Source: Heloderma charlesbogerti
Taxonomy: Eukaryota; Chordata; Lepidosauria; Squamata; Helodermatidae
Direction of reading: 5' to 3'
Length of the DNA: 64,000 nt
Assembly: GCA_026122225.1 (NCBI GenBank)
Contig: JANEZZ010002761.1
Coordinates: 1,240,001 to 1,304,000 of the forward strand
Shown here one piece after another: positions 21,200 to 31,579 of the stretch. The position numbers were made by a program, and so were the translations under genes. The first letter of the stretch is position 1, and each line of letters begins with the position of its first letter. The notes below the pieces were generated by a model. The model saw nothing but the letters and a program-made list of their open reading frames with translations. It was not told the DNA's origin and did not search any database.

Positions 21200-21640
21200 A
21201 AAATGGCAGCCGCCACAAAAAAATGGCTGCCTTCTTTGCTATCCAATGGGGAGTGCCATTACAATGGGTAAACTTTCTACTGTTAGCCACTGAAAAGGCT
21301 CTTCTTAGAGAAGGAAGTTTCTCTGGCTAGCAAAGTGAGTCTGAGAAAGAGGGGGAAACTTTACTAAAATCAACACTTTCTGACAGGAACACTGATGTCT
21401 GCTAAAGGTCTTAATTTTAAATGTGATTATTTGGTATTTTAAAGGAAAATCAATGGATGGTGAAGGTAAATATGTTATAGTTAGAGGCTATTTAAATTCT
21501 AAATTAATCACAATTATATCTATTTATGCTCCAAATCAAGCACTACCAAATTTCTTCACAAAATTATTCTCGGATATAGAAGGTTTAGAGAAAGTTGGTG
21601 ATGGCAGGAGATTTTAACACGGTGGGGAAGCCAGAAGTAA
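21200..21640 (+). mobile_element. L1-clade ORF2 fragment (endonuclease)
   Basis: From about 21420, GKYVIVRGYLNSKLITIISI and YAPNQALPNFFTKLF, then MAGDFNTV near 21600, match the conserved start of an L1 endonuclease (SIYAPN and GDFN boxes). A frame change separates the last two. The flanks were not resolved. Confidence 0.7.
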
Positions 21641-22530
21641 ATCGATCAAGCAGGAGGAGGAACACAACAGTGCTTCACCAGGTTGGGCTTGGGCCCTTCC
21701 TCCCCTCACAGGGTTCATCCCATTCAACTGCCTGCGAGCAGGAGAGGAAGCAGCAGCCAGGCCATCTGCCATCATCACCTTCCCCAGCTACTGCTTCTGT
21801 TTCACCAGGATGGGCTGCACCACTCCTCTTGCCAATGAGATGAACTGCCATCATTGCCTTTTTCACCTGCTGTTGCTTCATCGGTGGGCTCTGGGTGATT
21901 GCTTATAACTTTTGTACACACAGAGCTATTGCTGCCTTGGTTTGGAATGCTGGCTGAGGGGTGGGAACTGGGGAAGAGGACTATTATTAGCATCTGCCCC
22001 CAGCTCCCAAGAGCAATCACTAGGACTGCTCACAAGTTTTTACTCTTGGAGCTATAAAATCTGGGCCAAGATTTTCTGAGTGTTTTGGTATCCTGGGCGT
22101 AAGGTACGACATCTTGGATGTTTGCTGCTCAACATCATCCAGAGTGAGAGTCTGTTAGCGATTACACCTAGGCCTCTCCTGTGTGTCTGTGGGGTGTGTG
22201 TATTGTCCCGGCGGTGAGGGTGTAGTGAGTTGCTAAATTGCAGATGGTTTTAAGCCAGGAGATGGGATGTTAATTATAGCAGACCAGTTATAATCTATAC
22301 CATTGGTGGGGGATTGTAGAACTACATTTGTGAGAGTGTGAATGGGGCCTTAGCCTTTCAGTGTGGTTGAAAGGGGATAGGGTTGTGACGTGGTGTGTTT
22401 ATCGGGTATGGATGTTGATGGATTGTTGGCTGAGTGTCATCGGAGGGTGTGTTTGAGTAAATATAGCTTGTGATTATGGGTAGAGGGATATGGCAACAGA
22501 AGAGGGAGGGGTCATTGTAAGAGGTAGGGA
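21641..22530. other. Intergenic sequence, nothing recognised
   Basis: TG-rich sequence near 22180-22480 is of unknown origin. No gene or transposon was identified. Confidence 0.35.
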
Positions 22531-22539
22531 AACAGATAT

Positions 22540-22800
22540 TTACTCACTGTTCCCCTGTCTGGTCCCTCCTTCAACTCCCAGGTACTAGGTTACTCATCTA
22601 CCATGTGCTCTGGCCACTACCTGGAAGTGCTGTTGCTTAATGCCAGGTCTGTTTGTAATAAATCATGCTCATTCGTGATTTAATTGTGGATGAAGGAACC
22701 AACCTGCAGTATATCAATGAGAATTGGGTGGGTGAGCTGGGTGGAGTTGATCTGACCCAGCTTTGCCCTCCTGGGTACTCACTTGATGTTACATTAGCGC
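22540..22800 (+). mobile_element. L2 LINE endonuclease fragment
   Basis: A conceptual read of the + strand gives LLLNARSVCNKS, LIVDEGTNLQYINENWVGE and GVDLTQLCPPGYSLD, the start of the L2 endonuclease. Frame changes are present. It abuts an L1 fragment at about 22805. Confidence 0.75.
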
Positions 22801-23165
22801 AGGTTTGAGGGTCAATATACCTATGCTAAAGAAATGCTAGACAAACTGGAACAGTTCCGTGACGGAATATTGATTCTCGGCGGTGATTTCAACCTAAGAC
22901 AGTGAGTGACGAGAAAAAGCTAGACAAAAGGGGACAATCCAGCACAAAGTGCATGAACTGTAGCAGCTCTTTGAACTGACTCTTTCAAACTGGTAGATAC
23001 TTGAAAACTTGTAAACTCTGCAGAATGGGACTTTACATACTTCTGAGACACACATTTTCCCACATTGAGTGTGTTGTAGTATCCACCACTTGGCCTCAGA
23101 GTGTGATACATGCTGACATTGGACCACGCCCCTGTATTAATAACAATGTTGATACAGGATAAACA
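22801..23165 (+). mobile_element. L1-clade ORF2 fragment (endonuclease)
   Basis: YAKEMLDKLEQFRDGILILG and GDFNLRQ near 22835-22900 match the L1 endonuclease. Later words (LFELTL, ETHIFPH, WTTPLY in shifting frames) fit the C-terminal part with its SDHAP-type site. Heavily decayed. Confidence 0.65.
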
Positions 23166-23734
23166 ACCCACAACATCCATTTGGCAATTAAATCCCATGC
23201 TACTGCCATATGTTCTTTGTCACTGCTGAATTTGGTGGGCTGGCAGATATAGGACTGCAGCTTTATGTGGTTGGTATTCCGTGAAGGATAGCCACTGGGG
23301 GCTTCACAAGCAGAAATGGAAGAGTGTGACTTGAGAGAAAATGGTTGCTTGCATACCCAGTGTCTCCAAGGTTGCAATCTGGATCTTTACCAGGACATTT
23401 ATATTCCATCACTCTTCATGAGAGAAGATTGGGTCACTTGTTATAAGGTGCTGCTCACTGACTTCAACTTCATTCTTCAATACTGTACGTACCCGTGCAA
23501 GATTTTTTTTCCCTAATAAAAACCTAAATTTCAAATATAAAGAAAGTTCCCACCCCCCTAATTCATTATTTTAAAAAATGCTTGCATGGCACACTGTGAC
23601 TGTATTGTTTTTACAAGCCCGCAACTCCTGAATTCAATTTTTTAAATCTTTTATTGCATGCATTTTAACATACATAAATAAGCATAACATAAACTTCAGT
23701 TGTAGTCATGCTTTACCATTATTTAAGAGCACAG
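23166..23734. other. Intergenic sequence, nothing recognised
   Basis: AT-rich; an AATAAA at about 23514 has no gene attached. No element was identified. Confidence 0.3.
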
Positions 23735-24809
23735 TATAGTGAGTTAGCGAGCAAAAATGTGGACTTCACAGAGTTCCTATATGCTCTTGACATCAGCATA
23801 GAGGCCTGTGTTAACCTAGGATAGACAGCCACTTTTAGGGCTCAATCCTATGGCCGCTAGTCAGCAGCTAGATGGCCACAGGATAGGTCGGAACTGATGC
23901 TCCGAGGTCAGTTCCTGGAGAACTGATCTCCACCCCGTCCCATGCCGCCTTGTAGGCAGCGCAGATCAGCCCCGTGCTCGGAAGAGCAGCGTGAAGCAGG
24001 AAACAGGGCGTTCCTGGGGGCGGGCCAAGGTGGGGAGGCCGGAAGTGCTGGCACGACACATCCTGTGTGTTGTCTGGCTGCCCCTTCCCGTTCTCTGAAA
24101 TCGGCTGTCTAGTCACGAAAGCAGGGCAGCAGGAAGAGCGGGGAGGAGATCCGCTCCTCACCACTCCTCCTGCCCTGCACTGGATAGGCGGTCGCCCCCG
24201 GGCTTGGAGGCGACCATCAATCCACATACAATTGCTCCCTCTGATGATTAGGTAGGCTGCCTCACACAAGAAAGTTAGTACCACGCAAGGCCAGTTTTAT
24301 GTGTCAACAAAAGCAAAGCTGTTTGCCAGGTCACTCTAGGCCCTCTAACATAACAGCATACTGTTATGCCGCCATGAAAAGCTGAGACGTTTTCTAGCCC
24401 AGGCTGGAATGCTGGGGCCTCTTTCTGTTGAGGAAGGTAATTTATTGCCTTGGCTGTGATGCTTTATGCATCCACTACGGCATGGGAAAAAAAGGTATAT
24501 AAGCATTGTTTAAAGCATGCCAAGGTGGTCTTGCTCCAGGGGGCAATGTGCACTGCCAGCCTGGAGAAACCTGTGGCCCTCGGAACAGCCTTTCGTACTC
24601 TGTTGGGGCCCCCCAGAGTACAAACAGTGTGGCAGGGAACAGCTTTGTCAACTGAAGAGAGGTATGAGCTTTCTTGACGTATTTATTCAGAACCTATTTT
24701 CTGTCAGTAAACTGCTATCTTTTTGCACAAGTGCCTTTGTTTCATCTTGGTAATCCAAAGAATGCAATTTGACTGGGACCTGGCAAAACCAGGACCCCAG
24801 ATCATGACA
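23735..24809 (+). mobile_element. Solo LTR (same family as 46482-47219), interrupted
   Basis: The left part (TAGTGAGTTAGCGAGCAAAA, GTGGACTTCACAGAGTTCCT) and the right part (TTGCACAAGTGCC, CATCTTGGTAATCC, CAGGACCCCAGATCATGACA) match the reverse complement of the LTR at 46482-47219. A TATA-like GTATATAAGC lies at about 24494. The middle, about 23837-24260, is unrelated GC-rich sequence starting GGGCTCAATCCTATGG, probably a later insertion. No 5-bp duplication survives. No internal viral genes are present. Confidence 0.7.
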
Positions 24810-25050
24810 ATGGAGGACACAATATTGTGCATACGATGTTCATTGTTAGTTTTTTGGGGATTGTTGTTTCTTGCATAACTAATAAAGTTGAACCAAGTGG
24901 TGCTGAATGTGTCGAAGTCTGATTGTCACTTATTTGTGTCAACTTCTGCATTAATTTCTCTGCTAATTATCCCGTTCTCATTTGTACCCAGATTCAACCG
25001 AGAGGACACTAGCTTCCTTCCAGTGTTTGGCCACTTCTAATCTAGCAGCC

Positions 25051-25381
25051 TTGGGCCGCGGTGGCTTAGTGGTTAAGACGCTGAACTGCAGACTGGAAGG
25101 TCGGCAGGTCAGCAGTTCGAGACCCGAGTGCTGCGTGACGGAATGAGCTCCCGTCTTCAGTCCCAGATTCTGCCAACCTAGCAGTTCAAAAGCAAGAAAT
25201 TGCAAGTAGATAAATAGGTACCACCTCGGCGGGAAAGGTAACAGTGTTCCGTGCACCTCGGTGTTCAGTCATGCCGGCCACATGACCACGGAAGTGTCTT
25301 CAGGCAGCGCTGGCTCTTCGGCTTAGAAACGGGGATGAGCACCGCACCCTAGAGACGGACACGACTGGTTGGGGACACCTT
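25051..25381 (+). mobile_element. Sauria SINE with 13-bp target duplication
   Basis: The tRNA-related head (GGTGGCTTAGTGGTTAAGAC, then AGTTCGAGACC as box B) is followed by the Sauria body (CATGACCACGGAAGTGTCTT, AGCGCTGGCTCTTCGGCTTA) and a tail with GACGGACACGACTGG, like the BovB 3' end. The duplication TAATCTAGCAGCC lies at 25038-25050 and 25382-25394, both perfect. It is BovB-mobilised by family precedent. It is typical of squamates and helps place the organism. Confidence 0.93.
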
Positions 25382-25394
25382 TAATCTAGCAGCC

Positions 25395-26101
25395 ACAAGA
25401 TGTGTAATTAAGTCTTTGTGGAGGAGGTCCATATTAGAGCCTGTAAAGATGTATAGTGGACCCCAAGTTCCTAGAAATGTAATTCGATCTAAAAAGCAGG
25501 GCAAGATTAACACAAATTTATAAATAAAAGGAAAGGGTAAGTCCAGAATTCAGATAATAAAGAAAGGCTTTCAGAATTTAAATAAATATAGTTCCAACAA
25601 ACAGTAACGCTTATACCACAGTTAGTCTGTTACAATTCTGCCTCTCCTCTGGAGGTGTCCCTTCATAAAACACAAACCCCTTAGTCATTCCTCCAGCTGA
25701 AGTCAGCCCTGATACACAGCACAGAACTTTGGTTCTTCTGCTTCTCTCTCTGTCAAACCATTTACTCTCAGTCTTCTGGTAGGAATATTTCCATCACTAG
25801 CTGGAGATGCCAAGGATTGAACTTGGGACCTTCTGCATGGGAAGTATGTGCTCTACCACCCAATCATAGCCCCTTCCCTACATATATGCCCAAGCTTGCA
25901 CTGTAACAGTTCCTCATCTGTGGCTCACTGGCGGAAAAGATTTAACTTTTGTTTCTTTCTTCCTCCTTGCTCCAGCTATTTTGTTGTCTACCCATTAATA
26001 ACATGGCACTAGTGATACAGTAGGTAAGTGCCACTGAGTTGCAGCTTGTTTTCTTTTTTCCAAATGATAATACAAAAACAGATGGTTTATGATGATAGCT
26101 G
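25395..26101. other. Intergenic sequence with a reverse tRNA-SINE fragment
   Basis: At about 25795-25876 the minus strand reads the tRNA-type SINE head (box B complement AGGATTGAACTTGGGACCTT and GAGCACATAC complement). The remainder shows nothing recognisable. Confidence 0.6.
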
Positions 26102-28205
26102 CTAGCCTTGTTGTTCAGTCGTTCAGTCGTGTCCGACTCTTCGTGACCCCATGGACCATAGCACACCAGGCCTTCCTGTCCTCCGCTCTCTTCCCGAGTG
26201 TGCTCAAGTTCATATTCATTGCATCGCTGATGCTATCTAGCCATCTCATCCTCTGCCGTCCCCTTCTCCTTTTGCCTTCAATCCTTCCCAGCATCAGGGT
26301 CTTTTCCAGGGAGTTTTCTCTTCGCATTAGGTGGCCAAATATTTGAGCTTCAGCTTCAGTATCTGTCCTTCCAATGAGCACTCAGGGTTGATTTCCTTTA
26401 GGATGGACTGATTTGATCTCTTTGCAGTCCAGGGGACTTGTAAGAGTCTTCTCCAGCACCACAGTTTGAAAGCATCAATTATTTGGCGCTCAGCCTTCCT
26501 TATAGTCCAGCTCTCACTAGGGATGGACAAAACTCGCTTACCTTTTCGCGGATTGATTTGCGGTGGGGGGGAGGCGCTCCGTCCCTCCCCCCGGAATCCT
26601 CGACGGGAGGGGAGGCGATCCAGTCCTCCCCCCCGGAAACCTGCCCGGCCAGCTCTGCGGCGGAAAAAAAAGGAATGCAAATAGCACCCACTAAACTATT
26701 TGCGTTCCCCTTTTTTTCGCCGTAATAGCCTACGTAAATATTTACGTAGGCTAGAATGGCGAAAAATAGGGAACGCAAATGGCGGCCACCATAGCCGCCG
26801 CCATTTGCATACGCTGGTTTTTGGGGGGGGGTTAGCTGTGATAGGCTACCTAAATACTTACGTTGCCTGTCACAGCTGCAAGGACAGCAATGGTAAGTTC
26901 CGTCCTGGGGGAATTCCGCGGGGGGGCGGGGGGGCAGGAGGCTGTTCTTTAGAATCCGGCCTCAGTGGAATCCGTGGCGGAATTCTCTGCCATCCCTAGC
27001 TCTCACAGCCATACGTTACTACTGGGAAAACCATAGCTTTGATGATATGAACCTTTGTCGGCAAGGTGATGTCTCTGCTTCTTACTATGCTGTTTGCCAT
27101 AGCTTTCCTCCCAAGGAGCAAGCGTCTTTTAATTTCATGGCTACAGTCACCATCTGCGGTGATCTTGGAGCCCAAGAAAATAAAATCTGTCACTGCTTCC
27201 ATTTCTTCCCCTTCTATATGCCAGGAAGTGATGGGGCCAGATGCCATGATCTTCGTTTTTTTAATGTTGAGTTTCAAACAGCTTTTGCACTCTCCACTTT
27301 CACCCTCAACAAGAGGCTCTTTAGATCCTCTTCGCTTTCTGCCATTAGGGTGGTATCGTCTGTGTATCTGAGGTTGTTGATCATTCTCCCGGCAATCTTA
27401 ATTCCGACCTGTGATTCATCCAACCTGGCGTTTCTCATGATGTACTCTGCATATAAGTTAAATAAGCAGGGCAACGATATGCAGCCTTGTCATATTCCTT
27501 TCCCAATTTTGAACCAATCGATTGTTCCATGTCTGGTTCTTACTGTTGCTTCTTGACCCTCGTACAGGTTTCTCAGAAGACAGGTAAGGTGGTTCTTTAA
27601 GAATTTGCCACAGTTTGTTGTGATCCACACAATCAAAGGCTTTAGCATAGTCAATGAAGCAGAAATAGACCTTTTTCTGGAATTCTCTTGCTTTCTCCAT
27701 GATCCAGCAAACGCTGGCAATTTGATCTCTAGTTCCTCTGCCTCTTTGAAACCCAGCTTGTACTTCCAGTAGTTCTCGGTTCGCATACTGCTGAAGCCTA
27801 GCTTGTAGGATTTTGAGCATAACCTTGCTGGCATGTGAAATGTGTGCAATTGTACGGTAGTTTGAACACTCTTTGGCATTGCCTTTCTTTGGAATTGAAA
27901 GGTAAACCGACCTTTTCCAGTCTTGTGGCCACTCACTGTTGAGTGTTCCAAATTTGTTGGCATATTGAGTGCAGCACTTTAACAGCATCATCTTTTAGGA
28001 TTTTAAACAACTCAGCTGGAATACTGTCATCTCCACTAGCTTTGTTGTTAGTAATGCTTCCTAAGGCCCACTTGACTTCACTCTCGAGGATGTCCGGCTC
28101 AGGTTCAGTGACTGCACTGTCATGGCTATCAGGGACATTCAGATCTTTCCTGTATAGTTCTTCTGTGTCTTCTTTCCAGCTCTTCTTAATCTCATCTGCT
28201 TCTGT
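26102..28205 (-). mobile_element. BovB LINE, 5'-truncated, reverse strand, split by a hAT element
   Basis: The minus strand carries BovB from the pre-RT linker to the 3' end; the + strand starts TTGTTGTTCAGTCGTTCAGT and ends near CTCATCTGCTTCTGTA. It aligns to about 5390-6990 of the first copy and retains YTDD in place of YADD near 27.37 kb. It has several frame changes and deletions and is inactive. Removing 26518-26998 and one copy of the 8-bp duplication restores a continuous BovB text. Confidence 0.93.
26518..26998. mobile_element. hAT-like MITE nested in BovB, with long hairpin
   Basis: The ends TAGGGATGG and CCATCCCTA are perfect 9-bp inverted repeats. The BovB octamer GCTCTCAC is duplicated exactly at 26510-26517 and 26999-27006. 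The element is 481 bases, GC-rich and G/C-run-rich. It contains an 81-nt hairpin (26699-26779) whose core TAGCCTACGTAAAT plus its complement is a perfect 28-bp palindrome. No transposase is encoded. The 8-bp duplication and TIR point to hAT. Confidence 0.92.
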
Positions 28206-28454
28206 AGCTTTAAAAGATTGGGCAATTCATGGATGAAATCTCTGTCAATGGTTATATGAGTTTTATACAGGTACAACAGCAAAATTGAACATTCATGTTA
28301 AGAAGTAGTACATCTGAGTGGTTAATTTGTGTTGATTGAGCACTAGGCAGTGATGGTAAGAGAAAATTCTCTCCATGAGGACATTATTGCTGCCTGTGAT
28401 CATTCCAATGAGTGGCGCTGGGTGGGGACTCTGAGAGGAGGAATCAACATTGGT

Positions 28455-28690
28455 CATGGTTTGGGAAGCAAAGCAAGCAGGGAATTCTAAGCACATTTGC
28501 ACCCAACAATGCCTCTCAAGTGATTTTGAGAGAAGCAGCTTGCCTGTGCTAAGCCAGGAGTCAGTAAAATAGGAGGGACCTGTGCCTGTGCACTGGAAGC
28601 AGCTTCTCTTAAAATCAGCTGAGAGGTGTTGGTGGGAGGGACATTGGCATAGAATTCCCTCCTTGCTTTCCACAGCTTAGTGGTGAATCT
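28455..28690. mobile_element. Foldback DNA element
   Basis: The left arm (GGAAGCAAAGCAAGCAGGGA, CCTCTCAAGTGATTTTGAGA) pairs with the right arm (TCTCTTAAAATCAGCTGAGA, TCCCTCCTTGCTTTCC) around a loop near 28560. The ends are imprecise and no target duplication was found. Confidence 0.6.
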
Positions 28691-28763
28691 TCTCCAAGAG
28701 TCATTATATAGCATCACCTTGGGGCCGCCACCACCCACAATGACATGACATCCTATATCATGC

Positions 28764-28900
28764 TCAGGGGTTCATCACACGGAGCTTTTATCCTGCTATT
28801 GAGATGGCTCTGTCACAGAAGTTTGCGGGCTCCTTAGATGATGCCATTACCCTCCAGGGTGTCTCCTGCAATTTCCCCCAGTCTGTCCCGTGTTTTCCCC
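28764..28900 (-). mobile_element. MITE fragment related to the 35.1-35.9 kb duplication
   Basis: CATCACACGGAGCTTTTATC and TTGAGATGGCTCTGTCACAG are the complements of sequence at the right end of the repeat units at 35.4 and 35.88 kb. It is therefore one dispersed family in opposite orientation. The outer border was not resolved. Confidence 0.6.
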
Positions 28901-29237
28901 AAACACAATAAATGTGGTATTTTTTCCAGCCCACAGGAGTGGCATGACCTCCCTGTGAAATTCTCCAATAGTGGAAGAAACCACTCTGTCCGCCTGCTGT
29001 GGGCATTTGTTTTCAGTTGCTGGGGGCATTAAGGATGGGAGTGGGGCCGGGGCGTGCAGGAGCAGATTTGACAGGTGTGAGGGCAAGAATCGCCTCTTGA
29101 TTGCAACTCCTGCCTCTGCTCAAGTTTTGCTTGAGCGGAGGCAGGAGTAAGAGGGTAGAAGAGGGTAAAATGCCTCCCTGCAACGAAGGGAGACACATCT
29201 GATTCCCCACCAAGCTCAGAAGCAATGTCCTCTGTTG

Positions 29238-29400
29238 ATTAATGGGGTTTACTCCCAAGTAAGTGTGCTGAGGGTTGCAGACTTACAGGGCGCTTATGTC
29301 TACTCAGAAGTAAGTCCCACTGAGTTGTGGGGTTTACTCCCACATAAGTGCGCCAAGGGTTGTAGAGTTACATTTTATGTCTACTCAGAAGTCAAGAGGT
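29238..29400. repeat. Tandem pair of the ACTCAGAAGTAAGTCC repeat
   Basis: Two units of about 85 bases, each with GGGGTTTACTCCCA, an AGGGTTG stretch and TGTCTACTCAGAAGT, follow one another. The same words recur at 13.19, 19.93 and 43.87 kb. Confidence 0.65.
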
Positions 29401-30035
29401 TTCCTGGGGGCTGCCAGAAAAGAGTACAGCAGAAGTCAAGCTATGGAAACAAGATCCCCCCACCCCACCCCGTTGCACACACGCCAGGGAGGGAGGGGGG
29501 CACTCCCTCAGTTCAAAGCCGTAAAGGAGCCCTTCCTAATCTCGCAAAGAAACCAGGAAGCCCCAGAAAAGATGAGGATTTTTGCGAGGGGAGTGCTTAA
29601 TGTAGAAACACCCTCAGACTATGCAGGCAGGTGAAACAAACACAGCAGAGCCGAGACAGGGGTGGCTGCCTAAGAGAGTCTATTGATGAGGCTTGCAGAG
29701 GGGAGGGCGGTTAAGACAACCAGTCTTTGCTTTTTGCAGCCACAAGTAGCAGTGGTGCTCTCCCATGGATGGGGGTACACCTCGGGCCTCCAACACGGTG
29801 CCCACAGAACTTCTCTTGGTGCCCACCAGGATCCCCACCATCCTTAGCTTTGAGATTTATTTTTAATGCTAAAAAATGTGTCATGCTGCAAACTGAAGCG
29901 CTGGCCTCCAGCACTGTTTTTACCTCCAAGAATGCCTCTGGGCTCCACATGAGCCCCAGAGGCATTTTTAGGAAATTACAATGGCGGCTGTCTACATTTT
30001 GAAGCACGCCCAGCTACCCAGGAAAGAAAAAGGAC
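29401..30035. other. Intergenic sequence, nothing recognised
   Basis: Moderately GC-rich with scattered open frames in both directions and no recognisable domain. A C-rich run lies near 29455-29470. Confidence 0.3.
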
Positions 30036-30080
30036 AAGGTAAGCTGGGGCACGACAAGGACAAGGTAAGCTGGGGCACGA
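30036..30080 (+). repeat. Short direct tandem repeat
   Basis: The word GGACAAGGTAAGCTGGGGCA occurs twice about 24 bases apart, at the left edge of the CpG-rich segment. Confidence 0.7.
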
Positions 30081-30099
30081 TAAGGGCAGGAGAAAAGCT

Positions 30100-30665
30100 A
30101 ACTGTGAGCGGGCCTCACGCTAGCTGGTTCCTGGGAAGGCCCCTGCTGCATCCGCCCCGGCCGGCGGCCCGCCCGGCGCTTCCCCCGCATCGCCAGCCAG
30201 CCTCCCTCCTTGTTGTTAGGCCGGCTCCTGCTTTGGCCCCGCGCCGCGCTTGCAAAGGAAAGGGCTGCCGCAAGCCGCACGCACATCATCCAGTTTTTTT
30301 TAAAGAACACCTCAGGCTTTGAGTAGCATTGATCTGAATCAATCAGACACTGATCTAGGGGGAACACGGGCAATGAGGGCGCAGGAATGGCAAAGGGGCA
30401 GTCTTTACGTTGTTCCTGTGCGCTCATTGGTCGTGTCCCCCAAAGACAGTGTCTATTGGCTGGGGTCGCTGCTACTCAACTCTTAAGTTGAAAAAATGCC
30501 GTGCTGCAATGCAGACTCTCCCAGCTCGCTGCTGTAGCACTTCCTGTTAGGGTGGGGCCAGGCCGGGAGAGGGAGCCGGCCCAAGTTCCGGGGTCATTGG
30601 GGGCCCGCTGGGCCCCGGACCAGCGCCCCACTGTCCGGCCATTGCCGGGGGGGGGGGGTTGCCTG
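30100..30665. promoter_or_regulatory. CpG-rich segment, candidate promoter upstream of KMO
   Basis: This is the densest CpG stretch outside the transposons (30110-30290 and 30540-30660). Between the two dense parts lie two inverted CCAAT boxes (ATTGG at 30426-30430 and 30455-30459). A G-run closes it. It lies 3.5 kb before the KMO start codon, so it could host a non-coding first exon of KMO or a divergent transcript. No TATA box or transcript evidence is available. The open frames in it are not convincing genes. Confidence 0.4.
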
Positions 30666-30740
30666 TGTGTGGGTCAGCATTTTGCCTTCTACCAAATTGG
30701 TGTTTTGTTGTGCATTTGGGCAAATATGTGACTTGGCATT

Positions 30741-30970
30741 TGGGCTCAGATCCTATCTCTACCTTGTACTCAGTTTCTTGGCGAATTGACTTGACTCTGA
30801 GCCTCATCAGTTTGCATTCTGTGAAATGCGTGTTGGAGCTGAGAACTGTGAGTTCAAAATAGTGATTTTTGAGTTTTGGAGCGCGGCCTCTACCTCTGCC
30901 TTGTTCTTCAGTTCTTGAGCAAGTTACTTTTCTTTTAGTCTCACTGTCTTGTCTTCTGGAAAGGGATGTT
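30741..30970 (+). mobile_element. Two MIR-like SINE fragments in tandem
   Basis: The first (about 30741-30830) has GCTCAGATCC, CTGAGCCTCATCAGTTTG and GTGAAATG. The second (about 30870-30970) has CTCTGCCTTG, GAGCAAGTTACTTTTC and CTCACTGTCTTGTCTTCTGG. These fit the MIR core and tail (CAAGTTACTTAACCTCTC, CTCAGTTTCC, GTAAAATGG). Both are old and diverged. Confidence 0.55.
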
Positions 30971-31048
30971 TTGTGACTGGCTACTGGCTACATGCACCAT
31001 GGCACCCATTTGTGAGACATTTTGAGAAACCATCTCAAAATTCTGGAG

Positions 31049-31252
31049 GCAGCGTTCAGTGTGATGTAAGTGCTAACATAAATGATGTTGAGCTAGTGTA
31101 AGAGACCTCTAAGCAATGCCAATAGCTGGCATGGCAGGTTTTCTGGGAACTTTGTTGCACCATCTAACGTCATAGGCTTTGCACTAAAGGTCCCTTATGC
31201 TAGCACAGTGTAACTTATATTAGCGCTCATGTTGCATTGGATACTGCCCCAA
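31049..31252. mobile_element. Foldback (palindromic) DNA element
   Basis: The left arm (GGCAGCGTTCAGTGTGATGT, AAGTGCTAACATAA, GCTAGTGTAAGAGACC) and the right arm (GGTCCCTTATGCTAGC, TTATATTAGCGCT, CATTGGATACTGCCCC) are complementary over some 60 bases each. The loop is about 80 bases. No target duplication was resolved. Confidence 0.7.
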
Positions 31253-31425
31253 ATGTGTCCACTTTTGAACGTCACACATTAATACTGCTGCTGTGAGAAG
31301 CAATTGGGAATATCTGGGTGTGGGCAGAGAAAGGGAGAGACATATCACTCTGCACATGCTCAGAGTCTTTATGCCTGACCAAAAAGCCTTTGCTTCTTAA
31401 ATCCCCAAAACAAAATGGAAGAGGA

Positions 31426-31563
31426 AAGGGGATGGGGACCTGCAGCCCACCAAATGTGGTTGGACTGCAAATCCCATCATTGCCAGCCAGCATAACCAAT
31501 GGTCAGGAATGATGAGAGTTGTAGTCCAACAATATTTGTAGGACCACAGGTTCCCCATCCCTG
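31426..31563. mobile_element. Palindromic hAT-like MITE (family A)
   Basis: The ends AAGGGGATGGGGACC and GGTTCCCCATCCCTG are inverted repeats. The arms share GGTTGGACTGCAAATCCCAT and GAGTTGTAGTCCAAC, and the centre is AACCAATGGTCAGGAATGAT. Flanking octamers do not match. Confidence 0.8.
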
Positions 31564-31579
31564 GGGTAGGCAGAAGTCC

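Noticed and set aside
26700..26999. Gly-rich open frame of 99 codons
   Set aside because: It lies in the hAT MITE; the G/C runs make it open by chance.
30501..30731. Open frame in the CpG-rich segment
   Set aside because: GC-rich sequence opens frames by chance; no homology recognised and both strands are equally open.
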